A stretch of 64,000 nucleotides of DNA from UBA2108 sp963925495 (GTDB lineage Bacteria; Bacteroidota; Bacteroidia; Flavobacteriales_G; Salibacteraceae). The notes under the pieces were generated by a model that was not told where the DNA came from, did no database searches, and saw nothing but the letters and a program-made list of their open reading frames with translations. Below are positions 33,368 through 43,478 of this stretch, one piece after another. Both the position numbers and the translations under genes were made by a program. Numbering within the stretch: position 1 is the first letter of the stretch; every line of letters begins with the position of its first letter. The DNA is taken from positions 16,408-80,407 of the forward strand of contig CAWUST010000016.1 of the NCBI GenBank assembly GCA_963925495.1, given 5' to 3'.

Positions 33368-36040
33368 GTGAAGCACTATAAAGCATTTATATTAATTGGA
33401 ATTTTTAGCCTGTTTTTCCAAATGGGGTTTTCGACTCATAATAAAGCGGGAGAAATTACCTATAGAAAATTAGCTGGCCTTACCTACGAAATTACTATTA
33501 CTACATATACTTCCCCTTTAAGTGCTGATGCAGACCGCTGTGAATTGCCCATTTCATGGGGAGACGGCAAGAGCGATACTTTACCAAGAATAAATGGAGG
33601 GGCTGGAAGTAAGTGCAACCATTCTGGTGAAGTTATCGGAAAAGTTCAAATAAATAAATATGTAGGATCGCATACTTACCCAGGAAATGGGAAATATGTA
33701 ATTACTATGGAAGACCCGAACAGAATAGAAAATATAAAGAATATTCCAAATTCGGTGGGCGTTCCTTTTTTTTTAAAAACCACTTTAATTATTCACCCCA
33801 GTCTAGGGGCTAATAGTTCTCCTGTTTTGACTTTCCCTCCATTGGATGAGGCTTGTGCCTGCAAAGGTTTTTACCACAATCCAGGTGCAATTGACCCAAA
33901 TGGAGATAGTATTTCATATGCCCTTTCTGTATGTTATGGAGCCGGTGGTATTCCTGTAAATGGATATAGTTTCCCAATAGCAGTTTGTAATAAAAAAATC
34001 TTTTCTCTTGATGAGAAGACTGGAACATTGACTTGGGACGCTCCTCAGGAAACCGGAATTTATAACGTATGCATTTCAATAATTGAATGGAGAAAAAGAA
34101 AGTTTGTAACAGGCAAAACAATTTGGGATACGATAGGTGTTGTTTTAAGAGACATGCAAATAGAAGTTGCCATATGTAATAACAACCCACCTGAATTTCT
34201 TGTTACAAATGACGTTTGTGCAATTGCTGGAGATACTATAGAAGAAGCAATCACGGCTTATGATATTGATGTTGGAGACAATATAGAATTGACAGGAACC
34301 GGCGACCCAATTGCCACGAGAAATAGCCCAGCTATATTTCGTCAACCTATAATATCTAAAGATACCGTTCGGTCTACTTTATTTTGGGCTACCCAATGCA
34401 GTCATGTTAAACAAGAAGACTATACTATGACTTTTAAAGCTAAAGACAATGATACACCGATTTCTCTCACGAATTTTAGTTCTCTAGATATCCGAATAAT
34501 AGGGCCAAAAGTGAAAAACATGGGAATACTTGCAGGTAAGAATAAAATGACTGTACAATGGGACCCAGCATTTTGTGCTAACGTTATTGGATATGATATT
34601 TATAGAAAAACAGATTCAACGATTTGGACGCCAGCAAAATGTGAAACTGGAATTCCAAATTTCCTCGGGTTTGTGAATATCGGAAGTACTTCAGGGCATG
34701 GAAACACAATTTTTGAGGACAATAACAATGGGGTTGGTTTGTTTCATGGATTAATTTATTGCTACCGTATCGTAGCAAAATTTTCGGATGGGGCTTTAAG
34801 TATTGCGTCAGAAGAAGTCTGTAGTAAACTTCCTTTTAATACGCCTATTATAACTAGGAACTCAGTAGATATTACGGATGTTTCTTCGAGCACTGACAGT
34901 ATATCTTTTGCAAAGCCCGTTGTAATTAATTTTTCTATTTATACACCACCATATAATTACAAAGTTTACTCAATTTCATCGTCAGGAAGCGAACTAGTGC
35001 ATACCTCGACAAGCTATAATAAATGGAACGACATTGATACAGTTCTAGAAATATCAGGCTTAAATACAGAGGAAAACCAATACACTTACAAGTTTGAATT
35101 GTTTAGTGGGACGGATCAAATTGGAGAATCACACAATGCCTCAAGTTCTTTTCTTAAAATTGGACCCGACGATAAGCGTTTGCATTTAACTTGGAGTCAA
35201 AATGTGCCTTGGGCAAATTTTAAATATGTTATTTTTAAAGAAATTTCGGGCGTCTTTTCTTCCATTGATACAGTTTCAGAGCCTCCTTATATTGACACGG
35301 CTTTGGTGAATTTAAAAGAATATAGATATTATGTAAAAGGATTAGGACGCTATTCAATTGAACAACTCCAAGATACTTTGATTAATAATTCACAAATTGT
35401 GATTGGTATTCCTAAAGATACTATTCCACCGTGTCCCCCAGCCAAACCATCCATCAAAAGTGAATGTAAGCTTTATCGGAATCAGCTATCATGGACGAGT
35501 CCTAATGATTCTTGTTTTTATAAGGATGCAATAAGATATAAACTTTATTTCACTCCAACTATTGGAGGGGGTTATCAATTAATTCGTGAATTTTGGGATA
35601 TAAATGATACTTCGGTTTTGTTTGATGATTTAGAATCTGTGGCAGGTTGTTATGGTATTTCTGCCATTGACACATTTGATAACGAAAGTGATCTAAGCGT
35701 TAGGGTTTGTGTTGATAATTGTCCTTATTATGAATTGCCAAATGTTTTTACTCCAGGCCGTGATGGTGCTAATGATGTATTTCACCCTATCTTACCTTAT
35801 AGGTATGTGAAAAATATTGACTTAATTATTTGGAATAGATGGGGGCAAGTGATGTTTAAAACAACTGACCCAGATATTGGTTGGGATGGAAAACGAATGG
35901 GCACACAAAACCAAGTCTCTTCTGGTGTTTACTTTTACACTTGTGTAATAAATGAAATAAGACTATCAGGAATTGTTCCTAGAGAATTGAAAGGTTATAT
36001 TACAGTATTAAACGAAGAAAATTTTGTCCCAAAAGAATAA
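33368..36040 (+). CDS. Large surface protein with adhesin-type N-terminus, fibronectin-like region and type B T9SS domain
   Basis: The 890-residue protein uses a GTG start followed by a signal peptide (KHYKAFILIGIFSLFFQMGFS). The mature N-terminus (THNKAGEITYRKLAGLTYEITITTYT) is a diverged version of the domain found in the other giant proteins here, again followed by the DPNGDSISYAL segment near residue 180. About residues 375-730 look like fibronectin type III domains (MTVQWDPAFCANVIGYDIYRK, NQLSWTSPND). The last 100 residues are a type B T9SS domain (VFTPGRDGANDVF...IWNRWGQVMFKT). It has no SprB repeats and not the nested module. It is the only one of the five on this strand, divergent from the sigma-54 regulator and 2 bases before ribE. 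Confidence 0.82.
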   Translation: MKHYKAFILIGIFSLFFQMGFSTHNKAGEITYRKLAGLTYEITITTYTSPLSADADRCELPISWGDGKSDTLPRINGGAGSKCNHSGEVIGKVQINKYVGSHTYPGNGKYVITMEDPNRIENIKNIPNSVGVPFFLKTTLIIHPSLGANSSPVLTFPPLDEACACKGFYHNPGAIDPNGDSISYALSVCYGAGGIPVNGYSFPIAVCNKKIFSLDEKTGTLTWDAPQETGIYNVCISIIEWRKRKFVTGKTIWDTIGVVLRDMQIEVAICNNNPPEFLVTNDVCAIAGDTIEEAITAYDIDVGDNIELTGTGDPIATRNSPAIFRQPIISKDTVRSTLFWATQCSHVKQEDYTMTFKAKDNDTPISLTNFSSLDIRIIGPKVKNMGILAGKNKMTVQWDPAFCANVIGYDIYRKTDSTIWTPAKCETGIPNFLGFVNIGSTSGHGNTIFEDNNNGVGLFHGLIYCYRIVAKFSDGALSIASEEVCSKLPFNTPIITRNSVDITDVSSSTDSISFAKPVVINFSIYTPPYNYKVYSISSSGSELVHTSTSYNKWNDIDTVLEISGLNTEENQYTYKFELFSGTDQIGESHNASSSFLKIGPDDKRLHLTWSQNVPWANFKYVIFKEISGVFSSIDTVSEPPYIDTALVNLKEYRYYVKGLGRYSIEQLQDTLINNSQIVIGIPKDTIPPCPPAKPSIKSECKLYRNQLSWTSPNDSCFYKDAIRYKLYFTPTIGGGYQLIREFWDINDTSVLFDDLESVAGCYGISAIDTFDNESDLSVRVCVDNCPYYELPNVFTPGRDGANDVFHPILPYRYVKNIDLIIWNRWGQVMFKTTDPDIGWDGKRMGTQNQVSSGVYFYTCVINEIRLSGIVPRELKGYITVLNEENFVPKE

Positions 36041-36042
36041 TT

Positions 36043-36636
36043 ATGTTTACTGGAATAATTGAGGATGTTGGTAAAATCACTGATCTTCGAACTGAGAATA
36101 CAAACCTTCACCTCACTATCGCATCAAAACTCTCATCTGAATTAAAAATAGACCAAAGTGTTGCTCATAATGGTGTGTGTTTAACTGTAGTTTCTTGTAA
36201 TGATATAGAATATACTGTTACTGCAATTAAAGAAACCTTAGAGAAATCAAATTTGGGGTTTTTAAAAATAAACGATTGGGTAAACCTAGAAAGATGCATG
36301 CAATTTGGCGGTCGTATTGATGGTCATATCGTACAAGGGCATGTAGATCAAAAAGGGATTGTGGATCGAATAATTAATGAAAATGGCAGTTGGTTAATGT
36401 CGATTTCTTATAAGCCGTTAAACGCTCATTTACTTGTGGATAAGGGATCCATTACTGTAAATGGTGTAAGTTTAACTGTTGTTAGCCCTACCCAAAATAT
36501 TTTTTCCATAGCTGTAATTCCATTCACTTTCGAAAATACAATGTTCCATAATTTGAATGAAGGGGATCATGTAAACTTAGAATTTGATATCCTTGGAAAA
36601 TATATTGGGGCTTACATGGAAAAAATTAATTCTTAG
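36043..36636 (+). CDS. ribE: Riboflavin synthase
   Basis: Riboflavin synthase joins two molecules of 6,7-dimethyl-8-ribityllumazine to make riboflavin. The 197-residue protein shows the two lumazine-binding repeats: MFTGIIEDVGKI...NGVCLTVV and GHIVQGHVDQKGIV...VNGVSLTVV. It ends with the trimer-forming GKYIGAYME segment. It starts 2 bases after the surface-protein gene, an unusual upstream neighbour, and its end overlaps the convergent carboxylase gene by 4 bases. The product feeds FAD of the succinate dehydrogenase flavoprotein. Confidence 0.94.
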   Translation: MFTGIIEDVGKITDLRTENTNLHLTIASKLSSELKIDQSVAHNGVCLTVVSCNDIEYTVTAIKETLEKSNLGFLKINDWVNLERCMQFGGRIDGHIVQGHVDQKGIVDRIINENGSWLMSISYKPLNAHLLVDKGSITVNGVSLTVVSPTQNIFSIAVIPFTFENTMFHNLNEGDHVNLEFDILGKYIGAYMEKINS

Positions 36637-38177
36637 AGAGGAATATTTCCATGCTTTTTCTTCGGTAAAGTTTCCGTTTTATTTTTCAGCATAGAAAAAG
36701 CTCGAATTAACTTGGCACGAGTTTGTGATGGATCAATAACCTCGTCAACATAACCTCTGGCCGCTGCATTATAAGGGTTGGCAAATAGTTCCGCATACTC
36801 AGCTTCTTTTTCCTTCCATTTTTCGCCTGGGTTATCGGCTGCCTTTATTTCCTTTCTAAAAATAATTTCAGCTGCACCTTTTGCTCCCATTACCGCAATT
36901 TCTGCAGAGGGCCATGCATAGTTCATATCGGCCCCAATATGTTTAGAATTCATGACATCATAAGCGCCCCCGTAAGCTTTACGAGTGATTACAGTAATTC
37001 TTGGTACCGTTGCTTCACTAAAAGCATATAATAACTTAGCTCCATTTGTAATTATCCCATTCCATTCTTGATCCGTTCCAGGTAAAAAGCCAGGAACATC
37101 TTCCAATACTAATAGCGGAATATTGAAGCAGTCACAAAAGCGAACAAATCGCCCTCCTTTTCGGCTAGATTGTATGTCGAGAACTCCAGCTAATACGGCA
37201 GGTTGATTAGCAACAATTCCAATAGGATTTCCCGCCAGTCTAGCAAAACCAACGACAATGTTTTCTGCAAATAATTTATGAACTTCAAAAAACGAATCTT
37301 TATCAATCACCTCGTCAATTACTTCACGCATGTCATAAGGTTGGTTTGGGTTTTCTGGAATTATGTCTTTTAATTTCGGGCGAGATTCATCGTTATTTGT
37401 TGCGTAAGGAGACTGTATTGCTTTTTCTTCACAGTTTTGAGGGATATAGCCTAGAACTTTTTTAATAGAATCTAGAGTCTCTAATTCATTTTTACAACTA
37501 AAATGGGTGACTCCTGATTTTGCAGAATGCGCAGAAGCTCCTCCTAACTCCTCTGAAGTTACTTCTTCATGAGTCACTGTTTTCACAACATTTGGGCCCG
37601 TCACAAACATGTAGGAAGAGCCTTCAACCATAAATATTAAATCAGTTAAAGCCGGAGAGTATACTGCTCCACCAGCACAAGGCCCCATTATAGCAGAAAG
37701 CTGGGGAATAACTCCTGATGCTCTTGTATTTCGATAAAATATATCGGCGTATCCACCCAGGGAAACTACTCCCTCTTGTATTCGAGCTCCACCGGAATCA
37801 TTTAAACCTATTAAAGGTGCCCCGTTTTGCATTGCTAAATCCATAATGTTACAAATTTTCTCGGCATAAGCTTCAGCCAATGAGCCCCCTAAAATAGTGA
37901 AATCTTGAGAAAATATATAAATTAACCTACCCTTTACAGTCCCATAACCAGTAACCACTCCATCGCCCAAAAACTTTTGTTTTTCTAAACCAAAGTTTGT
38001 TGATCTATGCGTCACAAACATTCCTATTTCCTCAAAAGACCCTTCATCCAATAAAAAATGGATTCTTTCTCGAGCGGTCAGTTTTCCTTTTTGATGTTGA
38101 ACTTCTATTCGCCTTTCACCGCCGCCTAGTTTGGCTTCAGCTTTTTTATCTTCGAGAATCTCAAGTTTCTTTTTCAT
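36633..38177 (-). CDS. pccB: Acyl-CoA (propionyl-CoA) carboxylase beta subunit
   Basis: The 514-residue protein is the carboxyltransferase subunit of a biotin-dependent acyl-CoA carboxylase or decarboxylase. Family signatures are present: LTARERIHFLLDEGSFEE, the oxyanion-hole glycines SGGARIQEGV and GPCAGGAVYSPALTD, and the second half LVLEDVPGFLPGTDQEWNG and RKAYGGAYDVMNSKH. Length and order suit PccB/MmdA. It transfers carboxyl from carboxybiotin to propionyl-CoA (or the reverse). The biotin-bearing alpha subunit is not in the window. The TATTTTTG box 25 bases upstream abuts the terminator of the adhesin cluster. Confidence 0.9.
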   Translation of the reverse strand: MKKKLEILEDKKAEAKLGGGERRIEVQHQKGKLTARERIHFLLDEGSFEEIGMFVTHRSTNFGLEKQKFLGDGVVTGYGTVKGRLIYIFSQDFTILGGSLAEAYAEKICNIMDLAMQNGAPLIGLNDSGGARIQEGVVSLGGYADIFYRNTRASGVIPQLSAIMGPCAGGAVYSPALTDLIFMVEGSSYMFVTGPNVVKTVTHEEVTSEELGGASAHSAKSGVTHFSCKNELETLDSIKKVLGYIPQNCEEKAIQSPYATNNDESRPKLKDIIPENPNQPYDMREVIDEVIDKDSFFEVHKLFAENIVVGFARLAGNPIGIVANQPAVLAGVLDIQSSRKGGRFVRFCDCFNIPLLVLEDVPGFLPGTDQEWNGIITNGAKLLYAFSEATVPRITVITRKAYGGAYDVMNSKHIGADMNYAWPSAEIAVMGAKGAAEIIFRKEIKAADNPGEKWKEKEAEYAELFANPYNAAARGYVDEVIDPSQTRAKLIRAFSMLKNKTETLPKKKHGNIPL

Positions 38178-38202
38178 ATTTTGAAAACCTTTTATGGTGG
38201 GG

Positions 38203-38210
38203 CAAAAATA
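38203..38210 (-). promoter_or_regulatory. -7 promoter box for the carboxylase gene
   Basis: Minus-strand TATTTTTG matches TAnnTTTG and lies immediately past the T-rich tail of the upstream terminator. No -33 TTTG was seen. Confidence 0.4.
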
Positions 38211-38212
38211 AA

Positions 38213-38238
38213 AAAGACCGCTTCAATAAGCAGTCTTT
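38213..38238 (-). terminator. Rho-independent terminator of the adhesin pair
   Basis: AAAGAC-C-GCTT, loop CAAT, AAGC-A-GTCTTT forms an 11-position stem with one mismatch. On the minus strand it is followed by a run of T. It sits 26 bases after the stop at 38264. Confidence 0.75.
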
Positions 38239-38263
38239 CTTTTTGATCAAATTTTATTGAATT

Positions 38264-41200
38264 TTATTTTTTTTCTTTTTGGAAGCCAACTACGGTAACT
38301 GAACCTTCAAAAACATGTTCAGCTTTTTCATCAAAGATATCTCCTATCCTAAATTTGTAAGGATAAATACCCGCTGGTACAAACTCACCATTATTCATGT
38401 TTTTTCCATCCCATCCAATTTCAAGATCATTGGTCTTAAATACCAGCTGGCCCCAACGATCAAACACAATCATTTCATATTTAGCACCATTTAATCCACT
38501 CCCAACTGGTTTCCAAACGTCATTTAATCCATCTCCATTTGGCGTAAATGCACTTGGAACATAAAACGAAAATTCAGGGCCTACAAATACTGCAATTAGC
38601 GTGTCGCCAACACATGTATTGGTATCTGTGACTTCCAATTTAACCATGTATTTATCTTTGGTTGATTCCGGGAAAGTAAACTTAGGGTTCTGTTTGCTTG
38701 AGGCTTCAAATCCCGAGAAATTCCACGACCATTTATTTATTATTCCTTTTGATTTATCATAAAACTGTACCTCTGGATTAAGAATTGTTGGATTTTCAGG
38801 GTCAATTGTAAAATAGGCAATAGGGTTTCTTGCAATTTCAATATAATTTTCTTTTGCAAGGCTATCCATACAACCTTTTGTATCTGTAATCGTGAGCATT
38901 ACATCATATTTCCCAGACCTTCTATATAAGTATGGCGCATCTCCACATCCATCCCACGTTAACCCGTCTCCTAAATCCCAAAAACAAGAAACAGCTACAG
39001 ATTTAGATTTGTTCTTGAAGATTATTTTCCCTGGGGTACAAGCAAAAGTAGTATCCGCTTCAAAATCAATTTCCGGTAAGGAAAGCACTTTAACCGTTAC
39101 TGTACTAGTATCATAGGGGGATCCGCAATTATCGTTAAGCACTACACTAAAAGTTGTTGTAGAATCGGGTGAAACCAAAGGTTTCCAAAAATTAGGATTA
39201 TCTACATTCAAAGCTGGGTACCATAAATAATTATAACCAGAACCATCACCTCCCGTTGCACCAGTAGGTAATTCAATACTCTGTCCTTTACATATTTCTT
39301 GTACAGCAGGAACCGTTACATTTAAGCTATCATAAAGCAATATTTCCACTTCTTTTCTTACTGATATGCAGCCCACTATATCTTTCGCGTATACCCAATA
39401 TTTGCTATCTTCATTTGGGCAAATTCTTTGACTACTAGAAGAGTCTGTAATTCCAGGAGTCCAATGATAGGAGTACTGAGATCCGTTTCCTCCACGTGCA
39501 TTTACAATAACTTGAGTACAGTTGCTTACGCAAATTTTAATTGAATCTATATTTGAGAATATTTCAACTTCTTTTGGTTCCACAACTGAAACTGTATCTT
39601 TTGCAACACAACCATTTACGTCTTTAACTCTTACGCCATAACCTTGAGGCTTAAGTCCATTAAATGCATTAAACGAAGTATAAGTTCCACCTTGATTTAC
39701 TGAATAAAATAAGGCTTGCTTACCCCCACGCGCATAAACATTAATTTTCCCATCATCATAACCGTTACAGGTTACTTTAGAATAATTGACGGAATCGATA
39801 ACAATGGCAGGGAACTCTATAATATCAAAAACCCTAACATACTTACAATTACTATCATCAAGCAATACCAATGAATCTCGACCACCCGAGAGGCCAAGAA
39901 TAGTATCTCTTATACCGCCATTTCCCCAATTGAATTTGTAGGGTTGAGTTCCTCCATGACTTACTGCTATTGAAACTGCATCTCCAGCCCCATTACAAGA
40001 AACTTCAGTATAATATAGATCAGCAAATAAGGAATCAGATTCAGTTAATCTAAGGTCTATCGGTTTTGTAACACAACCGTCAACAGACCTGGCTTGTGCT
40101 TTGTATTTACCAGCTGACAGATTATTAAATTGACTTGAGGTCAACCATGTAGTTCCACTATCAATACTATAAGATAAAGGCGGAATTCCTTGAGAAGCAT
40201 AAATATCAATTTTTCCATCTGCCTCTTTAAAACATCTTAGATTTTTTATTGGAATAGAATCAATAATAGGGGCGGTATTTGTAAAAGTATCTTTAATAAT
40301 AACAAAACATTTTCCTGCATCTGTAACTTTTATATCAAAATATCCGTTATTTAATTTATTAAAAACACCTGAAATATTGCTATCCTTTTGAGAACTCAAT
40401 AAGTTTGTTACAGTATAGTTATAAGGGCTCACGCCTCCTAGACCTGAAATCGTCAATGATCCATTGTCCAATCCACATGACGGAGTCTTTCTAGTAATTA
40501 CTGGATCTGGTAATATTCTCATTAATATATTAAAGGTATCGACTATTGTGCATCCACAAGTATCCGTATAGGTCAACTCAAATGCCGTTTTTTTAGTCGC
40601 CATAAAATATGGATTAGCAATAGTGTCATTAGAAATATAAGCTAACGTGTCAGATGCTATCCATTTGTAAGTTTTAGGCCCAGAACATTTCGATTTTGCA
40701 TTTACATTTATTCGAACAGTATCGTAAGGACATAATGCCGTGTCTTTGCCAATTTCTATTTTGGAAAGATTTATTTTAACGACACTACTGTAGCCACTGC
40801 ACTTACCAAAAGTATCCGTGACAAGGGCATAATAGGAAATAGAATCTAAAATAGTAGCAGTAGGATTTTTAATTGAATCACTACTTAAATATGTAGAAGG
40901 CACCCATTTATAATTGTAAGCGCCGGGGTTTGGTCCTTTACAAAACTCAAATTTTATATTTGGGCGATTAACTCTACTATAATTTTGAAGTGACTGAGAT
41001 GAACATTGGTTTTGTGCTCCGAATGTTCCTAAGCATGAATTAAAGGTTGTTGCGGTATAAAAAACTGAACTACTGCTAGTTGAAGAAGTATTACTAAAAC
41101 AAACTTCTACCAGAAGATTCATCGTTCCATCATAGTCATATGGTGTATCAAATTTGTGGTAGTTCCAACCGTTGCCAATGGTAACGTTTTTGGGATTATG

Positions 41201-43435
41201 CACCTGACTTGCACGCAGCTCCCATTGTGAAAGTTGAGAATACGAAACGCATTTAACTCTAATAGTAAAGTTCGAGTATGTTTTTGTTCCCACCAGCGAT
41301 TTAATATTAAAGCTAAGACCATTAATTAACCCTGCGGAAATACCCGCCCCTGAAAGCTCTGCAGAAGTAAATAAAAACTGCATTCTAGCGCTTGCCTGAA
41401 TATTTCCATATGGAGATGGCCAGACTAAGGCCGAATTAGTTCCAGAACTCAAATTTGCAGTAGTATCTTTTCCAATTTGCTTGTTAATTGCGGAGCCAAC
41501 ACACTGATGCTTACTAAGGCCACATTTAGTAGGGACATAACCTAAATTAAGATCTAAAAATGACTTTGTGCCTTGGCAAACAAATGTATCCGAAGCCAAC
41601 GCCTCTATATTAGGTGGAAAAGGAGGTGTAAGCTGAACTAAAATAGAATCTTGTCTAACACAACCCGAATCTGATGTAACTGTAATATGATAATACTTAT
41701 CTTCAATTGGAGTCACTTTTGGATTATAGATAGAATCAGAATTCATAAATGCGGAAGGCTCCCATTTGTAATAAAACGTAGAATGAGTTGAATCTGGTTT
41801 TGCCCATATTCCTATAGTAGAATCATTAAAGCAAATAATAGTATCGTTATGTTTGTCTAAATTGAAATTTTTTGCTACAATAATTTTAACTGAATCCTTA
41901 TCTTGACATGCCGAGGCCCTAACGCAACCCTGACTCAAATCGGACCACACTTCTAAAAAGGTGGTTTTCTTTGGAAGAAATTTTAACAATCTATTCGTGT
42001 CATTTTTAGAAGAGTCTCCCCAAACATTCTTATTTGGTCCAGTCCAAATTAAAGAATCACCATAGACTGATTTCCACTCATATTTCCTACCCCCTGAAGC
42101 TACTATATAAGCTGTGTCACCAGCACATATTGGAATATCGGGTCCTGCATTTGTAGAATTCCTTACTTCAATTCTAAAAACAGAAAAACCATTTCCAGGA
42201 TAATCACATTTGTCATCATTATACACAAGGTAGAATATTTTAACAGGGTTTTTCCCTATAGATGCTCTCCAAGTAAATCGTACGACGGCTTTGTTTCTTT
42301 TAAGGTTTGTAATTGTAATTTTAGAACCAGGAAGTACTCTCCTAACGTTAGTCTTAAAAACCAATGTGTCCGTAATATCTTTATCAAAAATAGTATCTTC
42401 AAAAGACATAATCATTCCATTACAAACTTGTATTCCAAATGAATCTAGACGCAAGGCGTTTTGAACATTGGAAACCCCAGAAATATCTTTTGGAATATTA
42501 TTGTTACAAGACTCAATTCTAAATTGCACATCACGTAGAGTTTGAGCTTTCCACTTTCCAGTACACCTTTCATATTCTTTTACCCAAAATGCAACCACTC
42601 GTTTCCCTGTATTTTTAGGGGTAAATCTAATAAGTCCCGTGGCTGAGTCTAATAGAATACCTGGGGCCGGTGCAGTGGCCGAAAACCCGCTTCGATAAGT
42701 TACACAAGTGGTTGAGCTTTGCATTGCACAATTAATGTCAAATCGAAGGCTATCTCCATCAGCATCAACTGTTCCAATTCCATATTTCACCTCTTTGCCC
42801 ACACAAGCGGAAGGAATTGGCTTCACCTCATCCGCAAAATCTGGAGCGGAATTATTAGGGAAATTCCTCGAATCAAATCTCGTTTCAATATACATTGCAC
42901 CTGACGTAATATTGGCATTACTCGTGTTCCTACAACATTGAGGAACGAACCCTAGCTTCCAATAATTACAAGAAGCAAGGGTGATTATTCCCGAATACTT
43001 AAACCTTGTATATCCCTGAATTCTACTCGTGTTAGTTCGACATCTGGTATTAGGTGACCTCGAAGGGTTCAAAACCTTATCACACACATCGGACACTTCT
43101 TCTACGACAAAGTTTGTTGAACCAGATGTAAACGAAATTGCGCTATAAGGTCCTCCATAAGGTGCTGGAACTGGAGCAACAAACGTCAATAAATTTAAAG
43201 TATAATTTGCAGTAGTACTTGTTGCAGTGCAAGTTGCCGTAATTCTGGCAGTGCCAGCAGAGTATTGAACGCCAGAACAATCTCTAAATACAGCAACTTC
43301 AATGTAATATCTGCCACTTCCTAAAGATTTATATTTAATACTTCCTCCGGAAACATGGGAAGCACTTAATTCCATAGAAATTAAAATCATAAATATGACT
43401 TGAATTCCTAATACAAATTTGCCCATCTGCTTCAT
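38264..43435 (-). CDS. Giant adhesin-like surface protein, paralogue 1 (type B T9SS domain)
   Basis: About 1723 residues from the ATG at 43435; an in-frame ATG 39 bases earlier would put 13 extra residues before the signal peptide (GKFVLGIQVIFMILISMELSA). The N-terminal domain begins ASHVSGGSIKYKSLGSGRYY...FRDCSG, with NNSAPDFADEVKPIPSACVGKE and DADGDSLRF. Ig-like repeats with a nested module (about 635-830) follow, then about three SprB-type repeats, two PKD domains (CFWDLGDG, KWSWNFSG), and a type B sorting domain (SAFTPNGDGLNDVWKP...VFDRWGQLVFKT). It starts within 45 bases of the stop of the next paralogue, so the two are surely co-transcribed and look like a tandem duplication. Confidence 0.85.
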   Translation of the reverse strand: MKQMGKFVLGIQVIFMILISMELSASHVSGGSIKYKSLGSGRYYIEVAVFRDCSGVQYSAGTARITATCTATSTTANYTLNLLTFVAPVPAPYGGPYSAISFTSGSTNFVVEEVSDVCDKVLNPSRSPNTRCRTNTSRIQGYTRFKYSGIITLASCNYWKLGFVPQCCRNTSNANITSGAMYIETRFDSRNFPNNSAPDFADEVKPIPSACVGKEVKYGIGTVDADGDSLRFDINCAMQSSTTCVTYRSGFSATAPAPGILLDSATGLIRFTPKNTGKRVVAFWVKEYERCTGKWKAQTLRDVQFRIESCNNNIPKDISGVSNVQNALRLDSFGIQVCNGMIMSFEDTIFDKDITDTLVFKTNVRRVLPGSKITITNLKRNKAVVRFTWRASIGKNPVKIFYLVYNDDKCDYPGNGFSVFRIEVRNSTNAGPDIPICAGDTAYIVASGGRKYEWKSVYGDSLIWTGPNKNVWGDSSKNDTNRLLKFLPKKTTFLEVWSDLSQGCVRASACQDKDSVKIIVAKNFNLDKHNDTIICFNDSTIGIWAKPDSTHSTFYYKWEPSAFMNSDSIYNPKVTPIEDKYYHITVTSDSGCVRQDSILVQLTPPFPPNIEALASDTFVCQGTKSFLDLNLGYVPTKCGLSKHQCVGSAINKQIGKDTTANLSSGTNSALVWPSPYGNIQASARMQFLFTSAELSGAGISAGLINGLSFNIKSLVGTKTYSNFTIRVKCVSYSQLSQWELRASQVHNPKNVTIGNGWNYHKFDTPYDYDGTMNLLVEVCFSNTSSTSSSSVFYTATTFNSCLGTFGAQNQCSSQSLQNYSRVNRPNIKFEFCKGPNPGAYNYKWVPSTYLSSDSIKNPTATILDSISYYALVTDTFGKCSGYSSVVKINLSKIEIGKDTALCPYDTVRINVNAKSKCSGPKTYKWIASDTLAYISNDTIANPYFMATKKTAFELTYTDTCGCTIVDTFNILMRILPDPVITRKTPSCGLDNGSLTISGLGGVSPYNYTVTNLLSSQKDSNISGVFNKLNNGYFDIKVTDAGKCFVIIKDTFTNTAPIIDSIPIKNLRCFKEADGKIDIYASQGIPPLSYSIDSGTTWLTSSQFNNLSAGKYKAQARSVDGCVTKPIDLRLTESDSLFADLYYTEVSCNGAGDAVSIAVSHGGTQPYKFNWGNGGIRDTILGLSGGRDSLVLLDDSNCKYVRVFDIIEFPAIVIDSVNYSKVTCNGYDDGKINVYARGGKQALFYSVNQGGTYTSFNAFNGLKPQGYGVRVKDVNGCVAKDTVSVVEPKEVEIFSNIDSIKICVSNCTQVIVNARGGNGSQYSYHWTPGITDSSSSQRICPNEDSKYWVYAKDIVGCISVRKEVEILLYDSLNVTVPAVQEICKGQSIELPTGATGGDGSGYNYLWYPALNVDNPNFWKPLVSPDSTTTFSVVLNDNCGSPYDTSTVTVKVLSLPEIDFEADTTFACTPGKIIFKNKSKSVAVSCFWDLGDGLTWDGCGDAPYLYRRSGKYDVMLTITDTKGCMDSLAKENYIEIARNPIAYFTIDPENPTILNPEVQFYDKSKGIINKWSWNFSGFEASSKQNPKFTFPESTKDKYMVKLEVTDTNTCVGDTLIAVFVGPEFSFYVPSAFTPNGDGLNDVWKPVGSGLNGAKYEMIVFDRWGQLVFKTNDLEIGWDGKNMNNGEFVPAGIYPYKFRIGDIFDEKAEHVFEGSVTVVGFQKEKK
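40945..41530 (-). other. Nested module in paralogue 1
   Basis: Contains SARMQFLFTSAELSGAGI, YDGTMNLLVEVCFSN and NRPNIKFEFC, inserted before YNYKWVPSTYL, the second half of the Ig-like repeat. Confidence 0.65.
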
Positions 43436-43478
43436 AATTATCTGTATTAAAGTCATAGATTTCAATTTAAACAACTTA

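Noticed and set aside
36710..36726. TGGCACG followed by TTTG-like bases, resembling a sigma-54 promoter
   Set aside because: It lies inside the carboxylase coding region, the downstream half does not match TTGCA, and no gene starts downstream on that strand.
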